This document shows, piece after piece, positions 8,362 to 15,186 of a DNA stretch of 25,291 nucleotides (the stretch's first letter is position 1; every line of letters starts with the position of its first letter). The notes beneath the pieces were generated by a model. The model saw only the letters and a program-made list of their open reading frames with translations, ran no database searches and was not told where the DNA came from. Origin of the DNA: CAZOOA01 sp964581355 (lineage in GTDB: Bacteria; Bacillota; Dethiobacteria; DTU022; UBA8154); the NCBI GenBank assembly GCA_964581355.1, contig CAZOOA010000042.1, forward strand, positions 1 through 25,291, read 5' to 3'. A program made the translations under genes and the position numbers.

Positions 8362-9306
8362 TTACGCTTCCTCTTCTTCTCCGCACATCCGCAGCAGTTT
8401 TTCCCATTCGCTGTCAACAAACTCCTGGATCCTGTCCAGAACTTCCCTGTTTTCTTCCTTTTTAAACAGGTGCCCGAACCGGCCCTGCAGCTTCATGTAT
8501 TCTTCCACGGGTTTCTTGTTGCGGACCTTGTTGGTCAGCTTCCATTCCCCGTTTTCAACTTCGTACAGGGGCCAGGAGCAGGTCTGTACAGCCAGCTTGG
8601 CCAGCTCAACGGTCTGCTCCATGGGGTAGCGCCAACCGCGGTGGCAGGGCGCCATGACGTTGATAAAGGACGGGCCATCCACTTCAAAGGCCTTCTGGGC
8701 TTTACGCACCAGGTCCCGCCAGTGGCTGATGGAAGCCTGGGCCACGTAAGGGATGTTGTGCGCTGCAGCAATGGCTGTCATGTCCTTGCGATGCTGGGAC
8801 TTTCCGATACTTTCCTTGCCATGGGGGCTGGTGGTGGTCCAGGCGCCCAGGGTCGTGGCGCTGGAGCGCTGGATGCCCGTGTTCATATAGGCTTCGTTGT
8901 TGTAGCAGACATAGACCATGCGATGCCCGCGTTCCAGGGCTCCGGAAAGTGATTGGAATCCGATGTCGTAAGTTCCTCCATCCCCTCCAAAAACGACAAA
9001 ATGAGAGTCTTGTTCAATTTTGCCCTGTTTTTTCAAGGAATTATAGGTAGCCTCGGCGCCGCTCAAGGTGGCTGCTGCGTTTTCAAAACCGCAGTGGATA
9101 AAGGAGGTGTTCCAGGAGTTGTACGGGTAAATTGTCGTGGAAACCTCCAGGCAGCCCGTCGGGTTGGCAACAACCAGCCTTTTACCTTCAGGTGCTCCCA
9201 TGAGTACCTGCCGGACGGCGATGGGTGCCCCGCACCCGGCGCACATGCGATGTCCTCCTGTCAAAAGTTCAGGTTTCTGAACTAGGTCTTTTAATTTTGT
9301 AGACAC
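8362..9306 (-). CDS. porB: Pyruvate-type ferredoxin oxidoreductase, beta subunit
   Basis: Thiamine-diphosphate-binding subunit of a four-subunit 2-oxoacid:ferredoxin oxidoreductase, 314 residues, which oxidatively decarboxylates pyruvate to acetyl-CoA with ferredoxin reduction. Cluster-ligand cysteines appear in CAGCG, NPTGCLE and APCHRGW. The diphosphate-binding site is GDGGTYDIG, followed by YNNEAYMNTGIQRSSAT, a segment typical of PorB of pyruvate enzymes. The frame is open to GTG 9315, but AGGAGG lies directly against that codon. GTG 9306 has the same site at eight bases and starts MSTKLKDLV, so I use 9306. It is the last gene of porG-porD-porA-porB, and the upstream porA stop overlaps its ribosome binding site. 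Pyruvate is the likely substrate; another short 2-oxoacid is not excluded. Confidence 0.93.
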   Translation of the reverse strand: MSTKLKDLVQKPELLTGGHRMCAGCGAPIAVRQVLMGAPEGKRLVVANPTGCLEVSTTIYPYNSWNTSFIHCGFENAAATLSGAEATYNSLKKQGKIEQDSHFVVFGGDGGTYDIGFQSLSGALERGHRMVYVCYNNEAYMNTGIQRSSATTLGAWTTTSPHGKESIGKSQHRKDMTAIAAAHNIPYVAQASISHWRDLVRKAQKAFEVDGPSFINVMAPCHRGWRYPMEQTVELAKLAVQTCSWPLYEVENGEWKLTNKVRNKKPVEEYMKLQGRFGHLFKKEENREVLDRIQEFVDSEWEKLLRMCGEEEEA

Positions 9307-9318
9307 GTACTTCACCTC

Positions 9319-10518
9319 CTATTCTCTTAAGCCTAGATAGTTGATTTTTTGCTTGACCTGTCCGCTGTCGGCAACCTGTCCCAGTTCGGTTGCAGCCTGG
9401 TTGATCAATTCAACCGGCAGGTCTCGTCCACCCAGGCCGTAAATATAGTTAACCATTAAAGGTTTCTTTTCTGATTCGTATAAGGCTGAACGAAGCTCGT
9501 TGAAAACGGGCCCGCCCATGCCCCCGGCAAAGGTTTCGGAGCGGTCAAATACGGCGACTGCTTTCAGGTTGGAAACCGCTTCCACCAGCTCTTTGGCCGG
9601 GAAAGGCCGGAAAAGCCGCAGTTTGAGCATTCCGATGGGGATGCCGCGGGAGCGCATGCAATCCACTTCGTGGCGCACCGTGCCTGCCGCTGAACCCAGG
9701 ACGATGATGGCGTACTCGGCGTCTTCCATGCCGTAGGGTTCAAAAAAGCCGTACGAACGGCCGGAAAGCTCACCGTATTCTTTGCCGATGTCTTTTACTA
9801 CCTGGAAAGCATTTCTCATTGATTCTTCCTGCTGGCGCTTGAATTCAAAAAAGTAGCCGTACAGGCCGTCGAAAGCACCTACACATGTGGGTGTCTGGGA
9901 ATCCAGCAGGGAGAACTCAGGTTTAAATTCCCCGACGAATTCTTTGGCTTTGTCGTCCTCCATGGCGTCCATACGGTCCAGGGAGTGGGAGATAATAAAG
10001 CCGTCCAGGAGAACCATGGCAGGTGTTCGAACATCGGGATGTTCGGCAATGCGTACCGCCTGGAGCGTATTATCATACGCCTCCTGGGCGTTTTCAGAGA
10101 ATAACTGAATCCATCCTGAGTCACGGGCGCCCATGCTGTCACTGTGATCGCAGTGAATGTTAATGGGGGCCGAGAGGGTCCGGTTTACGTTGGGCATCAC
10201 GATGGGCAGGCGCAGACCGGAGGCGATATAAAGAAGTTCCCACATCAGGGCCAGGCCCTGGGAAGAAGTTGCGGTCATAACCCGTCCACCTGCTGAGGCG
10301 CCGCCGATACAGGCACTCATGGCGCTGTGTTCGCTTTCAGCGTTTACCATCAGTGTATCAACTTCGCCGTTAGCTACATATTCGGAAAAACCCTGCACGA
10401 TTTCAGTTTGGGGTGTGATGGGGTATGCGGCGACCATATCGGGATTAATCTGCTTCATGGCCAGAGAGACTGCTTCGGTGCCTTGCAGTGCCAGGGTTTT
10501 GCTTTTTGCAATAGCCAT
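9319..10518 (-). CDS. porA: Pyruvate-type ferredoxin oxidoreductase, alpha subunit
   Basis: Alpha subunit of the oxidoreductase, 399 residues. It starts at ATG 10518 after GAAAGGAGG. The pyrimidine-binding (domain I) region is at the N-terminus, with AAYPITPQTEIVQGFSEYV and NAESEHSAMSACIGGASAGGRV, followed by TATSSQGLALMWELLYIASG, all highly typical of PorA. Domain II follows with AIIVLGSAAGTVRHEVD and VAVFDRSETFAGG. No truncation is seen. It lies 30 bp after porD, and porB begins just beyond its stop. Confidence 0.95.
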   Translation of the reverse strand: MAIAKSKTLALQGTEAVSLAMKQINPDMVAAYPITPQTEIVQGFSEYVANGEVDTLMVNAESEHSAMSACIGGASAGGRVMTATSSQGLALMWELLYIASGLRLPIVMPNVNRTLSAPINIHCDHSDSMGARDSGWIQLFSENAQEAYDNTLQAVRIAEHPDVRTPAMVLLDGFIISHSLDRMDAMEDDKAKEFVGEFKPEFSLLDSQTPTCVGAFDGLYGYFFEFKRQQEESMRNAFQVVKDIGKEYGELSGRSYGFFEPYGMEDAEYAIIVLGSAAGTVRHEVDCMRSRGIPIGMLKLRLFRPFPAKELVEAVSNLKAVAVFDRSETFAGGMGGPVFNELRSALYESEKKPLMVNYIYGLGGRDLPVELINQAATELGQVADSGQVKQKINYLGLRE

Positions 10519-10548
10519 TAAATCTTTCCTCCTTTCACTTTAAAACTA

Positions 10549-10869
10549 TTAATTATCCGAGTCAGCTGCTTTGGATTCATCCACCATTTCGATGGCATTT
10601 TTGGGGCATTCTGCAGCACAAATGCCGCAACCTTTGCAAAAGTCCAGGTCAAACCCGGTCATCTGTTCTTCTTCCACCTTGATGGAGCTGTCCGGGCAGA
10701 AGACATAGCAGATCAAGCAGTGGTTGCAGGTTTCTTCATCTTTTACCGGGCGCAGGGTTCGCCAGCCACCGGTTTTAAACTGCTTGGAGTTTCCCGGGGC
10801 TTTAATCACGCCACCGGGGGGGTGTTCTTTCCATGTCCACTTCTCAATGTTAGAAATGTCCCAACTCAC
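10549..10869 (-). CDS. porD: Pyruvate-type ferredoxin oxidoreductase, delta (ferredoxin-like) subunit
   Basis: Small electron-transfer subunit of 106 residues with two [4Fe-4S] motifs. The first has C48, C51, C54, C58 (CNHCLICYVFCPD) and the second C78, C81, C84, C88 (CKGCGICAAECPK). It passes electrons from the catalytic site to external ferredoxin. The start is GTG 10869, which overlaps the porG stop by four bases (GTGA), so translation is coupled. The N-terminal WTWKEHPPGGVI and GGWRTLRPV are usual in PorD. Confidence 0.94.
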   Translation of the reverse strand: MSWDISNIEKWTWKEHPPGGVIKAPGNSKQFKTGGWRTLRPVKDEETCNHCLICYVFCPDSSIKVEEEQMTGFDLDFCKGCGICAAECPKNAIEMVDESKAADSDN

Positions 10870-11450
10870 TCTCCCTTCACCTCCTCGTAGGCTCTTTCCA
10901 GGGCGACGATGTTGCTGTCTACGACTTTTTGGGGAAACTTTTTGCCGAATGACTGCTTCAGGAAATCAATGGCGTCTTCTTTGCTGAGCAATCCGGTTAC
11001 ACGCAGCAGTGCTCCCAGCATGGGAATGTTGGGCATAAAGCGGCCCAGGGCGTCTATTGAAATGTGTGTTGCGTCAACTGTATAGACCTTTTTGCCTTCA
11101 ATGCCGGTTTTCTTGCGGATTTTCTCCGGGTTCTCGTGGGTGTTGATGATAAGGATCCCATCGTCTGTCATGCCGGCCGTAACGTCTACGACTTCCATGA
11201 CAGAGGCGTCGACCACTACCACGATCTGCGGATTGGTAATCCCGCAATAGGTTGAAATTTTGTTTGTGCTCAGGCGGTTAAAGCATCTGATGGGTGCACC
11301 CATCCGCTCCGGACCGTATTCGGGGAATGCCTGGAAAAACATATCCCGAACCAGGGACATTTCGGCCAAAGTTTTGGCTGCTGTAACGGCTCCCTGTCCA
11401 CCCCTGGCGTGCCAGCGGATTTCTGTTAGGCCCTGAATATCAACTGCCAT
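10866..11450 (-). CDS. porG: Pyruvate-type ferredoxin oxidoreductase, gamma subunit
   Basis: Gamma subunit of 194 residues, the first gene of the por operon. ATG 11450 follows AAGGAGGTG. The hallmark WHARGGQGAVTAAKTLAEM is near the N-terminus, with FPEYGPERMGAPI about 25 residues later and the central NPQIVVVVDASVMEVVD. The four-gene order porG-porD-porA-porB is the arrangement of the heterotetrameric enzymes of archaea and many anaerobic bacteria, as opposed to the single-chain enzyme common in clostridia. Confidence 0.94.
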   Translation of the reverse strand: MAVDIQGLTEIRWHARGGQGAVTAAKTLAEMSLVRDMFFQAFPEYGPERMGAPIRCFNRLSTNKISTYCGITNPQIVVVVDASVMEVVDVTAGMTDDGILIINTHENPEKIRKKTGIEGKKVYTVDATHISIDALGRFMPNIPMLGALLRVTGLLSKEDAIDFLKQSFGKKFPQKVVDSNIVALERAYEEVKGE

Positions 11451-11854
11451 TTAATTGCACCTCCTTAAAAGAAATATATTTGGTTGAGACTTGCAGCAAA
11501 AATAATAAGCATTATTTCAAAACTAGACAGGAAAAAATACTTATTAATTAGCGCAAGGCTTTTATATATTCTACATATTAATAAAAAAACCCTTTTAAAC
11601 TGCCCGGTTAATTTTATTTTTTTTAATAGTTTTATCTTTAAGAACTTATTCGGGTTGCAGGAGTTTTTGTTTTTGAGTATGCTGTCAGCTATTTTTGGAA
11701 CAGCAACTGTAATAATTATAAATTGTAAAATGATTTTTCCGGCTGCTTTTTAGAATCATTTCTGCCAAATAAATTGTAATCCGGTTGGACAATTTTCTCT
11801 GAAAGGGTTAGAATAAGTGGAGAATCAGGGGCAGGTGAACAGGAGGGATGCTCA
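11451..11854. other. AT-rich divergent spacer between por operon and murI
   Basis: About 400 bp without a supported gene. It must hold the por promoter on the - strand, but I found no convincing -35/-10 pair there. A 7-bp inverted repeat, AAATAAT (11500-11506) and ATTATTT (11511-11517), lies about 50 bp before the porG start and could be a regulator site. The murI promoter is at the other end. An 89-codon open frame on the + strand (11484-11753) has no ribosome binding site and unusual AT-rich codons; I do not call it. Confidence 0.6.
11786..11814 (+). promoter_or_regulatory. Sigma-A-type promoter of murI
   Basis: TGGACA (11786-11791) and TAGAAT (11809-11814), each 5 of 6 bases of consensus, are separated by 17 bp and lie about 40 bp before the murI start. 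Confidence 0.65.
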
Positions 11855-12658
11855 TTGGACCGGCATAAGGCCATTGCTTTTTTGGATTCCGGGGTTGGCG
11901 GGTTAACTGTGGTGCAGGAAATGGTTAATTTGCTGCCTCATGAAAACATCGTTTATTTTGGAGATACAGCCCGTATGCCTTATGGACCCAGGCCTCACCA
12001 GCAGGTGCGCCGTTTCGTTTACGAAATTATGGATTTTCTCCTGACCCAGGAAATCAAAGCCATTATTGTGGCCTGTAATTCGGCAGCGGCAGCGGGGCTG
12101 GATTATTATCGTCAAAAGGTCGAGCTCCCCCTTTTGGGAGTTATTGAGCCCGGTGTCCGGGCGGCCCTGGAGCAAACCAGCAATAACAAGGTGGGAGTCA
12201 TCGGGACCACAGGCACCATTCACAGCGGGGCCTACCAGGAAGTGTTTAGCCGGTTAGCCCCCGAAGTAGAATTATTCGGCCAGCCCTGCCCGCTGTTTGT
12301 CCTCCTGGTGGAAAATAATTTGGTGGATACCCCCGAAGCCCGCCGCGTGGCTGAAGAATATCTGGCTCCCCTGAAGGAAGCGGGGGTAGATGCTTTGATC
12401 ATGGGATGTACCCATTATCCGCTTATGTCCTACGTGATTCAGGAGGTATTGGGGCCTGAAGTGTCCCTGATCAGCTCAGCCGAAGAGACAGCCCGGGAGG
12501 CCCGGCAGATCCTGCAAGCCAAAGACCTGCTCAACGTGGAAAACCGCAATCCGGCCAGGCATCGGTTTTTTTCCAGCGGGAGGGCCCGGCCTTTCGCTGA
12601 AATGGCTACGCGAATGTTGAAGAAAGATATCCAGGCTTACCAGGTAATCCTGGACTGA
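11855..12658 (+). CDS. murI: Glutamate racemase
   Basis: Converts L-glutamate to D-glutamate for peptidoglycan, 267 residues, cytosolic. The start is TTG 11855, seven bases after AGGAGGG; the nearer ATG at 11848 reads into a stop after six codons. The N-terminal AFLDSGVGGLTVVQEM holds the catalytic-site Asp and Ser. The two catalytic cysteines are C74 in ACNSAAAA and C185 in MGCTHYPLM. FGDTARMPYGPR is also conserved. In Bacillus subtilis the equivalent racE lies upstream of gerM, rph and ysnA; here the same order continues downstream, interrupted by a repeat element. Confidence 0.96.
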   Translation: MDRHKAIAFLDSGVGGLTVVQEMVNLLPHENIVYFGDTARMPYGPRPHQQVRRFVYEIMDFLLTQEIKAIIVACNSAAAAGLDYYRQKVELPLLGVIEPGVRAALEQTSNNKVGVIGTTGTIHSGAYQEVFSRLAPEVELFGQPCPLFVLLVENNLVDTPEARRVAEEYLAPLKEAGVDALIMGCTHYPLMSYVIQEVLGPEVSLISSAEETAREARQILQAKDLLNVENRNPARHRFFSSGRARPFAEMATRMLKKDIQAYQVILD

Positions 12659-12793
12659 AAAGTGCCAGCAAATTTCCCGGATATTTGCCCAAAACAAAAA
12701 GGACTTTCTGCAGCGATTAGCAGCTGTAGATGGATAGGAGCGGGTTGAAAGCTTTCTGGCTGCATCCAGGCACTGTTTGGTCTGCTTCCTTCT

Positions 12794-12823
12794 ACGGCCC
12801 CAAGGGGCCGTTTTTTTATTTTT
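12794..12823 (+). terminator. Rho-independent terminator downstream of murI
   Basis: ACGGCCCC (12794-12801) and GGGGCCGT (12804-12811) form a perfect GC-rich hairpin with a very short loop, followed by TTTTTTATTTTT. It lies 135 bp after the murI stop; no gene is seen between. Confidence 0.85.
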
Positions 12824-12871
12824 AAGAGTGTTTTGTTCATAAAGGATTCTTTCAAACTATAAAATAGTAGT

Positions 12872-13147
12872 ATGAAAAACCGTGTCTTGGCGCTGTCGTC
12901 CGGGCGACGGGTTAACCCTGTGGAAGGCGCTAGGGTTCCCTCGGGGTCCTCGGGCGGCCTCTCCGGTTTAACTCTCGTCCGGGTCGATCCCGGCGGCCGG
13001 CGTCCTGTCGGCCGGACCGCCCGAGAACCTTCGGTCACCAAGCCCCTTTGGCCACAGAGACCAACGTCGCCGGACGAATGCGCCAACTCCCCGGCTAGGG
13101 GCGGGGTGTTGAAAGCCAGCACTTCGGACGTAAGCAAGGTTTTTCAT
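12872..13147 (+). repeat. GC-rich structured repeat, copy A
   Basis: A roughly 276-bp element, much richer in G+C than its flanks. It is bounded by perfect 10-bp terminal inverted repeats, ATGAAAAACC (12872-12881) and GGTTTTTCAT (13138-13147). A second copy in opposite orientation lies at about 18074-18346 and matches by eye at about 92% (around 18 substitutions and 2 single-base gaps over about 260 bp). Internal complementarity is extensive: TTGGCGC near the left end pairs with GCGCCAA near 13080; CGTCCGGGCGACG pairs with CGTCGCCGGACG; CTCGGGCGG pairs with CCGCCCGAG; there are hairpins GGCCGGC/GTCGGCC, CCGGG/CCCGG, CCCC/GGGG and GTGTTG/CAGCAC. No transposase and no flanking target duplication are visible. 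I do not recognise it as a named family. It may be a miniature mobile element or a structured RNA. Confidence 0.85.
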
Positions 13148-13185
13148 CCCTGCTGTGGCCTGGATGGGCCGTGGTGGTTTGTTTG

Positions 13186-13214
13186 TTGACGATCATTATG
13201 ACGATCATTATAAG
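13186..13214 (+). promoter_or_regulatory. Possible promoter just before gerM
   Basis: TTGACG (13186-13191) and TATAAG (13209-13214) are 17 bp apart, a strong sigma-A-like match. The start point would fall near 13221, only about 10 bases before the gerM ATG and on top of its ribosome binding site, so a transcript from here would be nearly leaderless. The match may be a by-product of the tandem repeat that forms the spacer. Confidence 0.35.
13188..13211. repeat. Perfect 12-bp tandem direct repeat before gerM
   Basis: GACGATCATTAT occurs twice in direct succession (13188-13199 and 13200-13211), 20 bp upstream of the gerM start. It lies between a -35-like and a -10-like box. It could be a pair of regulator half sites or a replication-slippage product. 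Confidence 0.8.
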
Positions 13215-13230
13215 GAAGGGGAAGTTGCTT

Positions 13231-14292
13231 ATGTTAAGGCCTGCAAGCATTGCCGTGCTCTTGCTGCTACTGTTTTCGGCAGTCCTGTTATCTGCGGGTT
13301 GCCTGGAAAATGTGTTGTCTCGCCTGGAAGAGGAAGAAGGAGGTGACCAGATCCTGCCGCAAGAACCTGACGAACAGGAAATACAAGCGGAAGATAGCGA
13401 GGAAAAAAAACGTGTAATTCCCGAAGGCATGCTTCCCCTTCAGTTATATTTCCTGGAAGAAAAGACGGATTCCCTGGTTCCGGTAACGGTATTTACTCCC
13501 TGGACAGAGGGGGTCGCCCGGGCCAGCCTGGAAAAACTGGTTAGCGGACTTACACCAGGGCAGGAGATGCGCTACGGGTTGCGGGCCCTGTTACCACCTG
13601 ATACGAAGATACTGGGCTTGACCATCCGGGAAGGGAAAGCTGTTGTGGACTTTAATCATGCTTTTTTGGAGTACAACCCCGAAGAAGAACGCAGGGTATT
13701 AAACAGCGTTATTTTTACCCTGCTGCAATTTCCTGCTGTAGAAAAGGTGGAGTTTTGGGTGGATGGTGAAGCCCTGGAGAGCTTTCCCGGGGGGACGCCC
13801 GGCGGGAATCCCCTTGGCCGGGAAAGAGGGATTAACCTGGAAGTTGACCAGGATGTGGAAGATTTCCAGGATATTACCCGGGTCACCCTGTACTTTTGCC
13901 TGGTCATGGAAGAAAAGGATATATTTTATGTCCCGGTTTCCCGCGTTGTTGATGGTGACCGGGAGCCGGTCCAGGCTGCTGTAGAAGAATTGCTCCAGGG
14001 ACCCCGCCGGGAAACTTTCCTGTTCAGCGATCTGCCCCAGGGTACAGCTGTCCGTGGTGTAGAGCTGGAGGACTCCACGGTAGCGGTGAACTTATCCCGG
14101 GAACTTTTGAATTACCAGGGTGGACGCTCTGGAGAAGAAAATATCAAAAATCAGTTGGTTTACACCCTGACAGAGATACCGGGAATTGAACAGGTTCAGG
14201 TCCTGGTGGAAGGGGAACCGGTTATCCTTCCTTATAATATATCTTTTTTGGAGCCCATTGGCCGTCCACTTGTGATCAATCCCTTAATGTAA
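13231..14292 (+). CDS. gerM: GerM-type lipoprotein with two GerMN domains
   Basis: Predicted exported lipoprotein of 353 residues. ATG 13231 follows AAGGAAGGGG; the frame is open back to GTG 13171, but no ribosome binding site serves that codon. The signal peptide is a basic MLRPAS start, a leucine-rich core, and the lipobox LSAGC with C24 as the lipidated residue. An acidic linker follows (EEEEGGDQ... QEIQAEDSEEKKR). Two GerMN/spore_GerMN domains lie in tandem, about 68-200 (LQLYFLEEKTDSLVPVTV, GLTIREGKAVVDFN) and about 215-345 (VTLYFCLVMEEKDIFYVPVS, GVELEDSTVAVNLS). In B. subtilis GerM acts in sporulation and spore germination, and its gene lies between racE and rph, as here. That function is carried over by family and position. 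Confidence 0.9.
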   Translation: MLRPASIAVLLLLLFSAVLLSAGCLENVLSRLEEEEGGDQILPQEPDEQEIQAEDSEEKKRVIPEGMLPLQLYFLEEKTDSLVPVTVFTPWTEGVARASLEKLVSGLTPGQEMRYGLRALLPPDTKILGLTIREGKAVVDFNHAFLEYNPEEERRVLNSVIFTLLQFPAVEKVEFWVDGEALESFPGGTPGGNPLGRERGINLEVDQDVEDFQDITRVTLYFCLVMEEKDIFYVPVSRVVDGDREPVQAAVEELLQGPRRETFLFSDLPQGTAVRGVELEDSTVAVNLSRELLNYQGGRSGEENIKNQLVYTLTEIPGIEQVQVLVEGEPVILPYNISFLEPIGRPLVINPLM

Positions 14293-14351
14293 AGTACAAG
14301 TGGAAGGAATCGTGCGGCAGCAAGTCGAACATAATATCCAGAAGGTTTGGA

Positions 14352-14756
14352 TTAACGGACACTTGGATCTGTCCTGGCTTCTTTTACCCGGGTATTGGCC
14401 CAGTGGTCTCCATAACGAAGTCCCTGAGGGTCGCTGCTGGCAATTACTGTTTCAATTATGCCGGCTATGAGCAGGAGGATCAAGGTTACGACCGCTCCGG
14501 CGATGGGAATGACAGAGAAGAAAAAGGGTACCGCAAAAATAATGTTGCGGCGGGCTGATTCTTCATAAACGTTGTGGCTGCCAAAAGAAGCAACATCCAG
14601 GTTGAGCAGGTTTTTGCCGGGGCTTCCCTGCCTTGTGAGCCCGTCGCGCAGCAGGATGAAAAGCAGCGCGGCCAGCCAGCCGATAAACGGGATCATGTTC
14701 AGCAGGTAGGCGAGGGCTATGTCAATTAAAAAAGCAAAAATACGGCGTACAAGCAT
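14352..14756 (-). CDS. RDD family membrane protein
   Basis: Small membrane protein of 134 residues with an RDD domain: RRIFAFLIDIALAYLLNMIPF at the N-terminus, SPGKNLLNLDV in the middle, and a C-terminal hydrophobic pair (IIFAVPFFFSVIPIAGAVVT, LILLLIAGIIETVI). ATG 14756 has AGAGGTG nine bases upstream; GTG 14768 overlaps that site and is less likely. RDD proteins are of mostly unknown function, with some linked to ion transport. It lies on the opposite strand between gerM and rph, where B. subtilis has no such gene, so it may have been inserted here. It converges with gerM with 59 bp between stops. Confidence 0.8.
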   Translation of the reverse strand: MLVRRIFAFLIDIALAYLLNMIPFIGWLAALLFILLRDGLTRQGSPGKNLLNLDVASFGSHNVYEESARRNIIFAVPFFFSVIPIAGAVVTLILLLIAGIIETVIASSDPQGLRYGDHWANTRVKEARTDPSVR

Positions 14757-14855
14757 GTTCTTTATCACCTCTTATTTTTTATTCTCTATTCAGGCTTTTG
14801 CTATTCAAATCTTGCCCTGAAATGGCAAAACTAATTGAAGCAGCCTTCATGGTTC

Positions 14856-14885
14856 TTGCCTGTCCATGTCCAGATTGAGTATACT
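14856..14885 (+). promoter_or_regulatory. Putative promoter of the rph-rdgB gene
   Basis: TTGCCT (14856-14861) and TATACT (14880-14885) are 18 bp apart in the divergent region upstream of the RDD gene. It would produce a leader of about 295 nt before the start codon at 15187. Confidence 0.45.
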
Positions 14886-15186
14886 GAAAGAATTCTGCTC
14901 ATACAGGCCAGATTCCTGCAAAAAATGTCTTTTTTGGCGAACGCTTCGGATAAGCGGACACTTGCGGTCTTGAAATGCCCCGGGTAAGAGAATGAACTGC
15001 TTTAGAGATCCGGCGGGAATCCTCGGAGTCTATTGACCCCGTGAGGATGTCACGGCATCTCTCTCCGTGAATAAAGGAATCCGCTTTCCCTGGCCGGGTC
15101 GATTTTGTCCTGTGCCTTCCGCAAAAAGCAACCGAACCGATAGCGAAAAATTCCATGTTCAAACTATGCAGAAAGGGAGTGACTTT
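14886..15186 (+). other. Long leader region before rph-rdgB
   Basis: About 300 bp with no supported gene. It contains the hairpin CCGTGA (15039-15044)/TCACGG (15050-15055) and other short complementary stretches. The coding frame of rph is open back to GTG 15067, but the first 40 codons do not match RNase PH and no ribosome binding site precedes them. I see no known riboswitch and no T-rich attenuator. Confidence 0.4.

Noticed and set aside
11484..11753. 89-codon AT-rich frame between por and murI
   Set aside because: TTG start without a ribosome binding site, AT-rich composition unlike the genes, and no family resemblance.
12637..13137. 166-codon - strand frame through copy A, sharing a VTEGSRAVRPTGRRPPGSTR-like peptide with a frame in copy B (18178-18396)
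   Set aside because: The shared peptide follows from the shared DNA. Differences in the common stretch are about half amino-acid-changing, no start with a ribosome binding site is present, and the copy B frame runs out of the repeat into the next gene's start in another frame.
12872..13189. 105-codon + strand open frame inside repeat copy A
   Set aside because: It starts at the ATG of the terminal inverted repeat and follows the repeat's GC-rich sequence; no ribosome binding site, no family, and copy B does not keep it as a comparable gene.
14357..14374. Hairpin GGACA/TGTCC at the end of the RDD gene as a shared terminator with gerM
   Set aside because: Only a 5-bp stem, no T tract on either side, and it lies over the RDD stop codon region.
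15067..15186. 40 extra N-terminal codons for rph-rdgB from GTG 15067
   Set aside because: They do not resemble RNase PH, no ribosome binding site precedes them, and ATG 15187 has a good site and the expected family start.
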